Shown one piece after another: positions 10,673 to 22,845 of a stretch of DNA of 64,000 bases. Origin of the DNA: Cyrtodaria siliqua (lineage: Eukaryota; Mollusca; Bivalvia; Adapedonta; Hiatellidae); contig JAWPHD010001213.1 of NCBI GenBank assembly GCA_037043455.1, positions 282,103-346,102 on the forward strand. Reading direction: 5' to 3'. The notes below the pieces were generated by a model. It did no database searches. It worked only from the letters and a program-made list of their open reading frames with translations, and had not been told where the DNA came from. The position numbers were made by a program, and so were the translations under genes. Position 1 is the stretch's first letter. Every line of letters begins with the position of its first letter.

Positions 10673-10780
10673 GTGCGGACGTGGCTAATGTCCTTGGGAT
10701 TTACATCTTTGTTTGGGGCTCTATTCTCAAAGACTTACAGGATTTATGTCATATTTAGAGACTACAAATTAAAAGCAGTG
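10673..10780 (+). CDS. GABBR2-like: GABA-B receptor-like class C GPCR, exon encoding TM3 and part of intracellular loop 2
   Basis: A 36-codon exon, phase 0 in and out, with acceptor CATATTTCTTTTGCAG and donor GCAGTG/GTATGT. It begins VRTWLMSLGFTSLFGALFSK and continues TYRIYVIFRDYKLKAV. The VRTW start, the hydrophobic TM3 helix and the (S/T)KT(W/Y)R end are diagnostic for GABA-B receptors. The basic tail is the start of intracellular loop 2, which contacts G protein in this family. Unlike the exons before array A and arrays B and C, its donor region has not been amplified. Confidence 0.9.
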
Positions 10781-10934
10781 GTATGTAACAGATTACTTTA
10801 TAACATTAAAACACACAATGCAAACAGCCATAGAACCTTATTTAGAGAAAATGCATATTTGAATTTGAGTACGCCAACTTATAGGTTCATTTGAATTTGT
10901 TTACGTTACTTACTTTATAAGGCAGAGTATGTGT

Positions 10935-12035
10935 GTTTCATATGGTGGCTAATTTCTGCCATTGTCGTTTTTTCATCTTTTCGTTATTTCGCCCCCGAAA
11001 AGACGACAGAACGAAAAGACGACAGGACGAAAAGACGACAAATGCAGCGTCGTCTTTTCGCCCTTGAAATAGTCTCGATCATCCAGACCTCTCGCGAGAC
11101 TTCTCTCAAAGAAGTCCAAACGATGGTCTGGAGTAAAGCTTCTTTAAAAATGTTGACATCAAAACGAGGTGTTTTGACGGTTGGCGCCGTCTATCGGTCA
11201 GCATTTTTAAAGAACAGTGAGTCCAGACGCTCGCTAGCGCTCGCATTCAGCTTGAGTGTGTCTGGATGATAGAGACAATGGTCTGGAGTAAAGCTTCTTT
11301 AAAAATGTTGACATCAAAACGAGGTGTGGACAAAAAAAAATCACCGGCCTCTGATTTGTCAACTTCAGTTTGTTATGGAAATCCATGGGAATCACCCCCA
11401 TACGTCACGACGGCGTCAAATATTACGTGACGTTACGCGCAATGTTGTGCAATAAAATTACTCCAAATATAGTCAGTGGATCATGATTAATGCAAAAAAC
11501 TAAATTTTAAACATCAGTTTGTAAGATTATACTATGTTTTAAGAGAAGCTACAATAAAACGAAGTTTATTGTATATTTAATCAGGACGTACACACATCCC
11601 ATTGGAACTAATGTTGCGCGTAATTCAACGTGCACTTTGATGTTGCAATCAAAATGACGTCACGTCGCAGTCAGTTTTGACGGTTGGCGCCGTCTATCGG
11701 TCAACATTTTTAAAGAACAGTGAGTCCAGGCGCTCGCTAGCGCTCGCAGTCAGCTTGAGTGTGTCTGGATGATAGAAACTACCCTTGAAATGGCGTCTTT
11801 TTGTTCTGTCGTTCTGTCGTCTTTTCGTTATGTCGTCTTTTCGCGCTGCATTTGTCGTCTTTTCGCTCTGTCGTTCTGTCGTCTTTTCGCCTTCCGGTTG
11901 ACATGCACGTTTCGGTCATTGCGGCGAATTGTTAGGGAAATAGGTAAAAAAGGCAGGATGTGTCCAATCAATAACAAACGGAGGGTTACTATTTCTTTTA
12001 AATGTTTTTTTATAAACGCTGAATGGTTCACTTAA
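10935..12035 (+). repeat. CGAAAAGACGAC-rich dispersed element, copy 1 (split by an insertion)
   Basis: The left part (about 10935-11069) holds direct copies of CGAAAAGACGACAGAACG after TGGTGGCTAATTTCTGCC. The right part (about 11782-12035) holds the opposite-strand form GTCGTCTTTTCG and then CTTCCGGTTGAC, CAATCAATAACAAACGGAGG and TTTATAAACGCTGAATGG. An inverted, related copy lies at 16940-17430. Open frames across the (GTCTTTTCG)n blocks are repeat artefacts. Confidence 0.75.
11070..11781. mobile_element. Non-autonomous DNA transposon, 19-bp TIR, 9-bp target duplication
   Basis: The element starts TAGTCTCGATCATCCAGAC and ends GTCTGGATGATAGAAACTA, near-perfect inverted termini. It is flanked by CCCTTGAAA at 11061-11069 and 11782-11790. 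The uninterrupted site (TTTTCGCCCTTGAAATGGCG) is present at about 17279-17298. Internally, two blocks are duplicated: CTGGAGTAAAGCTTCTTTAA (about 11132 and 11284), and GACGGTTGGCGCCGTCTATC with CGCTCGCTAGCGCTCGC. A complete end-like sequence lies at 11263-11275. A 9-bp duplication is typical of Mutator-like elements; assignment to MULEs is inference. No transposase was seen. Confidence 0.75.
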
Positions 12036-13740
12036 TATGAATATTAAAACATAATAATATAAAAATAATATTTTGACGTTGTAATTTAGTAGTAACTTTC
12101 CGGGACTTATACTGATGATCATGCCTGGACCAGTCGTACTAATAAGCATGTTTGGAGTAAATTTTATATTCTTATTATTTAAACTGGTATGTAACAATGT
12201 ATGATGGTTTAGCGGACATAACTATGAAATTATTTATGTAAAAATGTAATAAAATTACTTTGTATTTAATGATTTACTTTCCGGGGCCACTTAATAATAG
12301 AAACGATTTTGGCTCATATTCTTGGATCTATTCAAACAAATGGCAAGCAAAATATTGACATTTAAATTTAACATTAACTTTCCGGGACCGTTTGTTGAAA
12401 CCATCATATCACAGTGATTATACCTTATACTTAGCAATGTATGATGCAGGCCTGACAGTTCTGAGGCTTTGCGCCGGTAATTATCGGCTTTTTTATTAAG
12501 TTACCGGCTTACCGTCTTTTCTGTTAAAATTGCCGGTTTTTTTCCAAAAAAAAGTCATACATTTTATTAGTACCCAATTATTAACAAAAATACCAACACG
12601 TGTACCCAATACGCGACTGCGTGTGGTCAGCTGATTGCAACTAATTGGTGTGTACACCACAGCCCACCAATCAATTAGTCCAAATCGCACGCGGCGTCTT
12701 ATGTAATTCGAGTTCTGTATATGATAAACAGGAAATTGATATTTCATTTGCTTTTTATAGTGTTTATAAAGTTGACTGTTTTTAATGTAGTAGTGTTACA
12801 TTTTCGGCCACTGTGTTACATTTTCTGTCACTTGTATATTGCAGCTGAAGTTTTCTTTAAATCTCGTCATTAAAACACATAGGCATAACAAATAATGGAT
12901 AAATCCTTGTACATACTAATCTGTGAATAAAGTCATTAGGTTTGTGTTTAAACACATTTAAAATGCACAAATACCAGGATTCAACAATTAAACTACAAGA
13001 GACTATGAATATCCAGCATATTCATTTTTTATATACACGTATAGAAAATAAGATAATACATCAGTGTTAATCTTTATTATGCAAGATCGACCTAATATGA
13101 CCGGACAAAATATAACACTGTAAATAAAATAACAAAATCCTGACAGATTAAATGTGTATCCAAGTAATACGCTTTATAAATTATTTCCGATAAAAACAAC
13201 TTATTCATAATTTTGCTAAATCATCATCTAAGTAGACTGACTTTTTTGGTAAGTGATAGCTGGGATGATAATTAAACTTCTTCCAACTCGCGATCTCTCC
13301 CGTCTAATTATTCCTTATTCGTGTTTGGCTTTCTCATCATATGCATCATTTACATATGTATTTAATAACATCTGTACCATGGCCAAAAAAAGACGCACAG
13401 TTATTTGCGTAAACTCGTTAAGAAACAAAAAAATGTGTTTTATTTCGTTTCTATCTCGAGATATCGCCTATTTATCTAACCATTATTTGGAATAAAATTA
13501 CATCATTAGAAAGGTTATTTATTTGGATTTCTGGTGATATAAAATATATATTAATCTAGTTAAAAGATGGATATATAATATCTGTTTGCAATGTAAATAG
13601 GTTTGCAGCACCGCAGATCTCTCGCTACCCGTCACGATAAGCCTAGTAAAAATCGATAACTGCAGTGTATAATCGATAGCCTTACCTGAACGACAAGTTA
13701 TTTCAGAATATAACAGCGTTAGTACTGTGGTGTCATATCC
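12036..13740. other. AT-rich intronic stretch, no gene recognised
   Basis: CTTTCCGGGACTTATACTG, CTTTCCGGGGCC and CTTTCCGGGACCG (12098, 12271, 12378) hint at an old repeat of about 110-175 bp period. Otherwise no exon, array or element end was seen. Confidence 0.4.
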
Positions 13741-13744
13741 CCGT

Positions 13745-14402
13745 CATATAAAGCCCTGGTGATAGACGAGGTCTTTATCCTAGATGTTTAACCAGTTTTA
13801 CTTTAAAACTTAAAAGTATTTATGTGTGATTCTTTTAAAATCCTGCATATACAAATATATGAATATTAATATGACATATGTATCCGTTTCAAAGTGTAAT
13901 CTTAAAAATTGGTATCTTTATACTCTGAGAAAGATTTTTACTTCACTATTCATAATTTTGATAGAGCATCATCAAAAAAACTGACCAATCAGTGACCAGA
14001 AATAAGACAAAACCAATACATTCTGTTTTGTGATAAACTCGGTCTTCATCCTTGATGTTCAACCAAGTTTACTGTTAAAATTAAGGTATCTACAGTGTGA
14101 TTCTTTTAAACCCTGCATATTTCTTGCACATTCATGTAAATTGATTCAATACATGTATCTTTTAAAATCAAAATCTTGAAAATTATCGTCTTTTTACTCT
14201 GTCAAAGGTTATTATTTTACTTTAGAACCTAAGGATAAAAACGAGTAACACAAATTTTATCACCTACTGAAAATAAAATCAAGTCTAAACATCTCTCCAA
14301 TGCAAAATTATGAATTGAACCTAAGGATAAAAACCGAGTAACACAAATTGTATGGCCTACTGAAATTAAATCACAACATCTCAGTAACGGAAAAGTATGA
14401 AT
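13745..14402 (+). repeat. Two pairs of diverged direct repeats
   Basis: 13745-13950 and about 14029-14215 share GAGGTCTTTATCCTAGATGT / CGGTCTTCATCCTTGATGTT, GTGTGATTCTTTTAAA and CCTGCATAT. Then 14226-14316 and 14317-14402 are an adjacent duplicate of about 90 bp, each starting GAACCTAAGGATAAAAAC followed by GAGTAACACAAATT. No protein family is recognised in either. Confidence 0.6.
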
Positions 14403-14847
14403 AAGATACAACAGAATTTAATATGTTCTATACACATTGTAATTTTCCTTTTTGTCAGTCGCTTTTGAAAATTGTCGATTTTGAAATTTTTCGCTTCGCA
14501 CACTCAAATTGAGCATTTCCAAAAAACTCAGGCTTTTTCTTAATTGTATTATGGTAGCCCTGCTATATCTACACCATATGAAATATAATAGTCAAGAAAG
14601 GAGGTAACACATATACACGTTCTTAATATTTAATATGTTAGCTCGACTCTTTCGAAAAAAAGAGAGAAATTGTCTGAAGTTTTTATATACATGTAAGCTT
14701 GTATCTCCGAAACTGATTTACATAACGGCCTGTAACTTTATACAAGATCATACAGCCAGGTTACGGTCATACACAACTATTAAATATGAACTCATTTAAG
14801 AGCGTCTGTTCATATAAGATACATCTTGACACGTTCAAAACGAACAT

Positions 14848-15183
<336 letters not shown>

Positions 15184-15184
<1 letters not shown>

Positions 15185-16795
15185 CTTTATTGACTTAAAC
15201 TTTTACAGTTTCTCATCATTACATACATAATTTGTAATACATAATTATAATCACATGACAGGTTACACATACTTCCACACACTCACTTATAGTTCAATTT
15301 TCAATACTCCTTAATTAATCATAGCTCATATAAATCACACATTTTAATCAATAATCCAAGGATATCAAAAAACAAAAGGAATTATATATAAAATAACAAT
15401 TTATGTGAGGATGTACTTGAATATATTTTATGAAATAATATTTGGAATAGAACATCTGACAGTAAACGCCTCTGACAAATATTTACTTAAATTAAAAAGT
15501 TCTTTCTTCTTTGAAGATTGTAGAAGTGTTATAAATTTAAACATATTTGGCCTTTGTATGTAATATTTTCTGATATATTTCTTTCTAATATCATTATAAG
15601 CTGTACAAATTAAAACAAAGTGAAATTCGTCTTCAATATCAGTTGAATTACATATTTGACAAACTCTTTCATTTCTTTCAATCCTATGTCTTGCATAACG
15701 ACCTGTCTCAATTCTTAAGCTATGTGAAGATAAACGTAATTTAGTAAAAACACTTCGTAATCTTTTTGTACATAAAATATTCAGATAGTTTTCATATCCA
15801 AAATTATCTTTAACATGTCTATACAAACTTGATAATACTCTATTTTCTTGTAGATCAGTGTTCCATTTTTGAATAAAACAATCCACCAACCTCTGTTTAA
15901 AGCTAGATATAAAATGTTGATGGTTCACCCTTAAAGGATCATCCCATATATACATAAAGCCATACGTATTAAGCAGAGATTTTACATTGGATAACCAATT
16001 GTTTAAACCACTTTCACAATCAGATAATGAAGATTTATAAATAGATGATAAAATTATATTTTCTGTTTTAACTAATTTCAACCAATATCTAACTATTCTA
16101 GTATATCTTGTGATAAATACAGGATAACGCGCCAATTCACCGTAAACACCAGCATTACTCGTGGTCAGTTTTACTCCTAGAATGTGTTTACAAAACTTGA
16201 GATGAATTCTCTCTATCTCTTTCGATTTAATGAAACCCCAGACTTCACAGCCGTAATTGAGTATTGATGAGACGAAAGTATCAAATAATTGAAGGGATGT
16301 TTTAGGTTTTAGTTCAGTTTTTCTTATGTTTGCAGTTAAAAGATTCATAGCTTTTAATGCTTTGCCGCACATAGCCTGTTGATTTAACGTATACGACCCT
16401 GTGTAGTTAAATACAACTCCAAGATAATTAAAATCATCTGAAACCTCTAATAATGCTCCGTTATAAGAAAAGTTTTCATTAACGGTTACTCTACCTCTTT
16501 TACGAAAAACTATAACCTTTGTTTTTTCAGTATTTACTTCCAGACCCCAAGTTTCACAATATTCATATAGACGATTTAAGCTCATTTGCAGATCTTGTGG
16601 AGTATTACCTATTAACACCATATCATCAGCAAAAAGCAGTAAAATTAAAGAAATGTCATCTAATGATAAACCACTCTCTATTCTATTTTGCAAATATAAC
16701 TCTAAATCTTCAATAAACAATGCAAACATGATCGGAGACATTATCTCCCCTTGCTTCAAACCGACATGCATTATTAAGATAAAGCCAAACATATA
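15184..16795 (-). mobile_element. 5'-truncated non-LTR retrotransposon (LINE) with reverse transcriptase C-terminal half
   Basis: One open frame of 454 codons (16792 to 15428, minus). It opens inside the RT palm with GLKQGEIMSPIMFALF, then LLFADDMVLIG (catalytic FADD), WGLEVNTEKTKVIVF, and the thumb and connection regions with YNGALLEVSDDFNYLG. It ends with a Cys/His motif (CQICNST...DEFHFVLIC) typical of the C-terminal knuckle of many LINE pols. There is no endonuclease or ORF1, so this is a standard 5' truncation. The 3' region ends TCAATAAAGTATC and runs into (TATC)n. The frame is intact over its surviving length, which suggests a fairly recent insertion. It lies antisense in the intron between the TM3 and TM4 exons. 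The clade is not decided here. Confidence 0.9.
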
Positions 16796-16939
16796 ATTCT
16801 TACTTCAATATTCATTATATAAGGTGTGAAAAACTAATTAATGTTCTGCAGAACCAATACAATTCATTACTTTTATTCGACATGCCATAATTACATGTTT
16901 ATTGCCTTAAGGAAGACTAGTGTTCAGTATAATTATGAT

Positions 16940-17430
16940 GACCATTCTGCGTTTATATAAACGATTTAACAGAACTAGCAACCCTTCGTTTATTATTTAT
17001 TGAACATACGGTATACACACTCCCTGTCGATTTTCCCCGATTCTCCGACAGTTCAAAATCGTCCCGACTTCTAGTAGTCAACCGGAAGGCGAAAAGACGA
17101 CATAACAAAAAGACGACAGAACGACACAATACAACGAAAGACGACAAATGCAGCGCGAAAAGACGACAGAACGAAAAGACGACAGAACGACAGAACGAAA
17201 AGTAGCCATTTAAAGGTCGAAAAGACGACAGAACGCCATGTGAAAAGACGAAAAGACGACAATATCAAATGGCGTCTTTTCGCCCTTGAAATGGCGTCTT
17301 TTCGTTCTGTCGTCTTTTCGAGCTGCGTTTGTCGTCTTTTCGTCCTGTCGTCTTTTCGTTCTGTCGTCTTTTCGGGGGCGAAGTAACGAAAAGACTAAAA
17401 GACGACAAAGGGCAGAAATCAGCCACCATA
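16940..17430 (-). repeat. CGAAAAGACGAC-rich dispersed element, copy 2 (inverted)
   Basis: The minus strand gives TGGTGGCTGATTTCTGCCC, the GACGACAGAACGAAAAGACG tandem block, CTTCCGGTTGACTA, CAATAAATAATAAACGAAGG and TATATAAACGCAGAATGGTC, in the order of copy 1 at 10935-12035. Both blocks contain the 11-mer CGAAAAGACGA and its complement many times, so each copy can also fold on itself. This copy lacks the 712-bp insertion. Confidence 0.75.
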
Positions 17431-17999
17431 GTTTCATGCTGTCAATGTCTATGCTAATTGTGCGGATTAATTTCGCCAATGTCCGAAATATCTGGAAACA
17501 CCAATCTAAATGTGCCATGTTTACTACAAGAACTATTGGAATCCAGCTCAGATTGCAGGAGTGCTCTCAACGATAGGGAAGGCGGAGACATGGTAACAAC
17601 TAAAAGAATGGAGGAGTACCCTTGCACGAAAAATTAATAATAGTGATAATGGAAATGCGTATACACAGTAACCTAAAAGGTATCCATTGGAGACGTATGT
17701 CCTTCTCTGCAATTTAAATAGTAGGATTGCAACATTTAAATTATTATATGTGTCCTGCCATCAAGCATATAATTAGATAACATAGTTCTTAGAAGGACCG
17801 TTAACAGGAATACATAAAGTGTAAAAGGAAGGTCAAAACTATTCATTGTGACTTATGGTAGGTATACTATAGTATCATCTGTAATGAAATCTATAAAAAC
17901 TATATCTGTTAATGACTTAGATACGGATCTATGTTCTCTGTGACCTTGACCATTGACCTTCAGACCTAAATATTAGAAGGAATAGTAGCAACCTCAAAG
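17431..17999. other. Intronic stretch, nothing recognised
   Basis: No exon-like frame, array or element end was seen. Confidence 0.4.
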
Positions 18000-18265
18000 G
18001 AAATACACCTATACACATTGGAACTGTCAGTGGCAAAAAAGGCCACTTGGTCAGAGGCAAAAAAGGCCACTGGGTGTTTAAATCTGGTTCTAGGGTGCAC
18101 CAAACCTCACTCTTACCCTAGTGTTATCCCAATAAAACAGGACGGTGTAAATAAAGAAATCCCGTCAGGTTATATTCTCTAACAAACAAGGCAGCATTAA
18201 TAGGCTGTATAACACATAGATGATCATGTTTATATGAATATAAAAACAAAAGCTTGGAAAACCAC
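18000..18265 (+). repeat. Dispersed repeat shared with 48440-48660
   Basis: Both copies contain GTCAGTGGCAAAAA, GGTTCTAGGGTG, CCAA(A/G)CCTCAC(T/C)CTTACCC, AATAAAAC(A/G)GG, GGTTATATTCTCTAACAA and CATAGATGATCA in the same order. In this copy AGAGGCAAAAAAGGCCACT is additionally duplicated in tandem. Confidence 0.7.
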
Positions 18266-18299
18266 AATGCAAGTACTCAGTGACGTGGCAGAAACCAGA

Positions 18300-19720
18300 A
18301 CAACAGAGTACAAACCATTAAGGGTACGACAGGACAAGATTTAAGACAAAGATCAAACGCTACCGTCTTTTGGGGATTTAGGTAGACGTCATCGCAGAGT
18401 CAACAATCTGTCCGGTCATCGCATGATAACAGAGGAAAGTATAATGGCAACCACTAAACATGCAGTGCGTTGCAAAATTATAGGGTCACAACTTCTTTTG
18501 ATAAATATTTTAACACGTTTAAACAAGATTGGTAGTGACTTTGACCAAGGATCTTAATTTTGCAAATATGTTTCGAAGTTTATGGTAACAGTATCCCTGA
18601 TGGAGTAGTTTCTTAGTTATACAAAGATTACGATTAAAGTCCTCAACTCGACTACAAGCTCTTGAAAAACGAATAAGTTGAGAAACATAGACCCCATAAT
18701 AAGTAGCTCGGGGAACATCCCCATCTAAGTGGGGAAATTCTAGTCATAGATGTTACTAATTATTTCTCCATTTTCAATAGAGATCTAAATCGAGAAAAGA
18801 AGCGACTGTATCAGAAATGTTAGCTTTATTGATTTGAATTTCTTTAGAATAGATAGTATTAACCATAGATGACAAGAAAAGATTGCCATTTCAATATGCC
18901 AACCAGATAACGAGAGGTGTCACTAACAGGTTAAATTACATCTGCCTAAGTATCTGATGGAAGACCGTAAATTTAAAATATGCGGCAAAAGGTATTCAAT
19001 TCGTACCCATAGGAATACTATCAATTTGTCTATAAACAGTAGTTATATACCTGGTGAAAACATTATCTAATAGGAAAATAAGTGCTTCACAAACTTCTTG
19101 GCAAGTCCACATAGTGTATTTGTCTAAACTGCAATTAATACAATGCGCTTGGATATAATTTGTTTTCTAGTGAAAGCTTTTGAATGTGAGCAATAAGCTT
19201 GCCTTTGATAAGGTGATGTGGTAAGGTTGTATATAGTGTAGAAATGGCGTAAGTACTTATAGATGAATTTTATTGCAAATGTTAATGACGAACGTCTCCT
19301 GAACCTTTAATTGACAACTTATTATTCCCAAAGTTGTCATACGTTTTAGCACAATATTGTTTAACGTGATCTTTCTTTAACGACAGTAAGATAAGAAGTT
19401 AAACGTTTAGAAATGTTAGTAGTGGCGCAGGCACTAGAATATGAAATAAAGCGGGCTTTAAAAGGCTTTTGTGTATTTTGGGAATCCAGTACATAGCTGG
19501 AAGTTTGTTTTGCTTTTCGTCTACCTTAGCCTTAAAAGTCGTACACCGAGTGATATGCTTGGAAACAACATCATCCTCAGTAGATTGATCAGGAGTGTAC
19601 GAATTATAGTGACATAATGTAGGCATCAAACAATAATTACATTATTAGCTGCTTTGTCAGCAGGAACTAAAACACATTTATTATGAAATTCTTAATTCCC
19701 CGATTTTAAATTAGAAACGA
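18300..19720 (-). mobile_element. Decayed Penelope-like retroelement (PLE), reverse transcriptase relic
   Basis: Minus-strand fragments appear in the order of a PLE RT: PADKAANNVIIV (about 19630-19665), KLPAMYWIPKIHKS (about 19480-19520), IPMGTN (about 19010), FLDLDLY (about 18780), YGVYVSQLI-like (about 18665-18700) and ITKKLLHQGYCYHKLR (about 18572-18622). The PADKA..N, YW.PK.HK and YG.Y.SQLIR motifs are signatures of Penelope-type RTs. Stops and frame changes occur throughout, so this is a dead copy. The GIY-YIG endonuclease was not found. It lies antisense just upstream of the TM4 exon. Motif order gives good confidence for the class; no subfamily is assigned. Confidence 0.8.
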
Positions 19721-19825
19721 AAACCTTGGTCTGGAGGGAGTAAAGATACAATTTAATATGGGTATCTATTATTTTAAGAATGTTAGATATACGGTTTAAT
19801 ATGTTTTTAATTTCTATATACGCAG

Positions 19826-19936
19826 AGTATTAAAGACTACCACCTGTTTGGCGTCGTCGGTGTTCTACTACTGATTGACTGTGCGATTCTAATACCCTGG
19901 ACATTTACACACGCTCTAGTGAAAGTAAAACTTGTG
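19826..19936 (+). CDS. GABBR2-like: GABA-B receptor-like class C GPCR, exon encoding TM4
   Basis: A 37-codon exon, phase 0 in and out. Acceptor TTTCTATATACGCAG, donor CTTGTG/GTAAAC; an alternative donor three bases earlier (CTT/GTGGTA) is also in phase. It encodes SIKDYHLFGVVGVLLLIDCA, then ILIPWTFTHALVKVKLV. The IKD start, the LLLIDxxIL helix core and the Trp after it match TM4 of GABA-B receptors. The following extracellular loop 2 looks shorter than in vertebrate subunits, an observation from length alone. It is too short to be picked out by length, but its phase joins both neighbours and it supplies the only missing helix. Confidence 0.85.
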
Positions 19937-20084
19937 GTAAACATAAAGGTTTGTATGCAAACATAAGCAACACTTTATAAATAAACTATGTTGTTATCGA
20001 AAATTTAAAACATTCGTGTATTTTTCAAAATTGTGTTGATACTTGGGCTATCAATGATGTCTGTACCCAGGTCTTTGGGTGGGT

Positions 20085-20415
20085 TACCTTGGCGGTGGCC
20101 AAGTGGTATAGCGTCCGCACCGCATGATAGAGAGCGTGGGTTCAATCCCTGGCCGGGACATACCAAAGACTTTTTAAAAAAATGAAACTAGTAGCTCCCT
20201 TGCTTGAGGCTCATTTAATAAACGGTAGTTCTAGGATTGGTCGGCCCGGTGTCGGTATAATGTGACGGGTGAATTACCATGCCATGCGTCTACGGCGTGG
20301 TATTCCATTGGTGCCGCACTATTAAACTGAGCATTGATATCACTGCTACAAGTAGACATTACTAGATCCCGTTGTGATATGACCGAAACACGACGTTAAA
20401 GGGAACACATACATA
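20085..20415 (+). mobile_element. tRNA-derived SINE with GGTGTCGGTATAATG core
   Basis: The head contains box A-like GGTGGCCAAGTGGTATAGCG and box B GTGGGTTCAATCCCTGGCC. The body carries GGTAGTTCTAGGATTGGTCG, GGTGTCGGTATAATGTGAC, GCGTGGTATTCCA, GCTACAAGTAGACA and GTTGTGATATGACCG, and ends CACGACGTTAAA. The copy at 24690-24995 has a different head and the same body. It resembles SINE bodies common in molluscs (from memory, not searched). Confidence 0.8.
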
Positions 20416-20984
20416 CCGTGTGTAAAATATGTAAAATAAACTCAACGTGAACTCGCTTGCATAAAATGTCCAGTACGGAATTTAAACCGGGGACTGCTGA
20501 GAAGTATTACGGATAGATGCTGAATTTATATAATCGGTATTCATTTCCTCAGTAATTGAAGATTATACGAACAAGACAGGAAAAAATACAATTCAGTCAA
20601 AAACCAGATAATGTGAATTATTCCTAAAACCATGTCGCTGAAGCGGAAGCTAGACTATTTATCATTTAAAACCGTACACATAATCCTATTAAGAGAGTTA
20701 TGTTATTTTATAAATGGACTGATGAAAAACGAGAAAATTACCTTTTTGTGTTTCAAACTTTTAATTAAGTCCTTCGCATAAAAAACAGACCGTCTTGGTA
20801 CAATGTTAAAGGGATGTAAATGCATTACCAACATCAATATACTATTCAACTGTGAAATTCAATTTGTAACATTACAGAAACAGATCCACACTGTGTTACG
20901 TTATAGACTGGCAAATTACGCGGGCGTTAACTATTTAATCATATATACTCAACACAACATAACGCAACACCTCCGACTTTCCAT

Positions 20985-21152
20985 TTTAAGTTGCTATCCC
21001 GCCACCAACAGGCACAAGATGCTATCCCGCCATCAACAGGCACATTTTACAACTGATGTTTAACCGTTTCTAAACCTGCTGACGATGAGGTGTATATATA
21101 ATTTATACTTTGTGAGAATCCAAACTCTATAATACAGTATAACCGGCTTTAT
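20985..21152 (+). repeat. Dispersed repeat, copy 2 (pair of 2815-2990)
   Basis: TATCCCGCCATCAACAGGCA, CATTTTACA, CGTTTCTAAACCTGCTGA, GTGAGAATCCAAACTCTATA match the 2.8-kb copy. GCTATCCCGCCA(C/T)CAACAGGCAC is itself doubled here. The block runs directly into the LINE at 21153. Confidence 0.65.
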
Positions 21153-22760
21153 AGTACTAATGTTATTGCTATTTGCGGATGACATGGCCATTGTAGGAAA
21201 AACACCTGCTGAAATACAAGTACATTTAGATACATTAAATAATTATTGCGATTCGTGGGGACTTAAAGTAAATATTGCCAAAACTAAAATTATGGTTTTT
21301 CGTAAACGTGGCGGGTTATTAGCCAGTGAGCATTGGACCTACAATGGAGACGTTATCAACGTAGTGAATGATTTTAACTATTTAGGGAATGTTTTCAATT
21401 ATACTGGAAATTTCGCTCTTAATTAGGAGCATTTAGTTGGTGAAGCTCTTAAGGCAATGAATGTTTTATTATGTCAATGTAAAGTATATGATTAGAGTCC
21501 TAAAACTTTATGTCAGTTGTTCAATGCCTTTGTTGTGTCTGTTCTTAGTTATGCATGTGAGATTTGGGGCAATACTAAATCTAAAATAATTGAAAGAATT
21601 CATTCAAAATTTTGCAAAAGGTTATTAAAGGTACTACCTAATACATGCAATGCAGCTGTGTATGGTGAACTTGGAAGATATCCCCTATATGTTAATAGAT
21701 ATATAAGAATTATGAAATATTGGTTGAAAGTAATAAATACTGACAATATCATTCTAAAGACTGTGTATGGACACGCTTTACAGGACTGTAATAGCGGAAA
21801 AACGAACTGGGTTAGCAGTGTTAAGAAATTACTAGATGATTACGGGTTTTCTTATGTATTCGATAATGCTTCTTATATAAACAGTGACGTATTTTTGTAT
21901 GAATTTAGAATTAGAGTTTTAGATGCCTTCAAACAAAATTGGTGTGGTACCTTAAACAACAGTTCTGTGTTAACATTGTACAAAGATATTAAAATTAGTT
22001 TGGAATATGAAACATATTAAGATATTTTGCCAAGAAGTTTACGTCTATATTTTACTAGACTTAGACTATCTGTACATCCACTCAGAATACAGACTGGTAG
22101 ATATGCCAACAATAGAACACTTCGTGAAGAAAGATATTGCCTAATTTGTAATAGTTTAGATATAGAAGATGAATTTCATTTTGTATGTATTTGTCCTTGT
22201 TATATTGATATTAGAAAGAAATACTTAAAACGTTGTTATTACAAACGTCCTTCTGTTTTCAAATATTTGGAGTTACTGAAATCACATGACAAGATAGAAA
22301 TAATAAAACTTTCGTTATATGTTAAAGAATCAATTATATTAAGAAACGCATTATTAACTATTGAAAGGTAGTTACTTAGTCCAACCTCCTACTCTTATTT
22401 ACTATACTACATAATAATAATAATAATGAAATGATAAATTATACCATTTGTATATATTTCACCATTGAAATCACATGACAAAAAATAATAAAACTTCCGT
22501 TATATGTTAAATAATCAATTGTATTAAGAAACGCTTTATTAACTATTGAAAGGTAGTTACTTAGTTCAACCTCCTACTCTTATTTACTATACTACATAAT
22601 AATAATAATAACAATAATAATGAAATGATTAATTATACCATTTGTATATATTTCACCATTTACTTGTATATATATGTTGACATCATATATGCTAATATGT
22701 ATGTATTGTAGACGATGTACTTTGTACAAGTCTGAATAAAAAGTCTGTCTGTCCTATACT
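21153..22760 (+). mobile_element. 5'-truncated LINE relic, same family as 15184-16795
   Basis: Starts inside RT at LLLFADDMAIVGKTPAEIQ and runs colinear with the 15-kb LINE: WGLKVNIAKTKIMVFRKRG, YNGDVINVVNDFNYLG, YACEIWG, KFCKRLL, YGELGRYPLYVNRYIRI, LRIQTGRYANNR and CLICNSLDIEDEFHFVC. In-frame stops near 21426, 21495 and 22018 make it a pseudogene. The 3' end reads TGAATAAAAAGTCTGTCTGT, i.e. AATAAA followed by a short (GTCT)n tail. About 165 bp spanning the end of the coding region and the 3' UTR (about 22275-22440) is tandemly duplicated at about 22460-22625. Confidence 0.85.
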
Positions 22761-22845
22761 GTTTTTTTCGCTTGCAAGTCGTTTGATTAACAGCAATTAG
22801 CTTGTCTGCCATACGGTTATGTGGCAGGTTGTAGAAAGGTATTAA

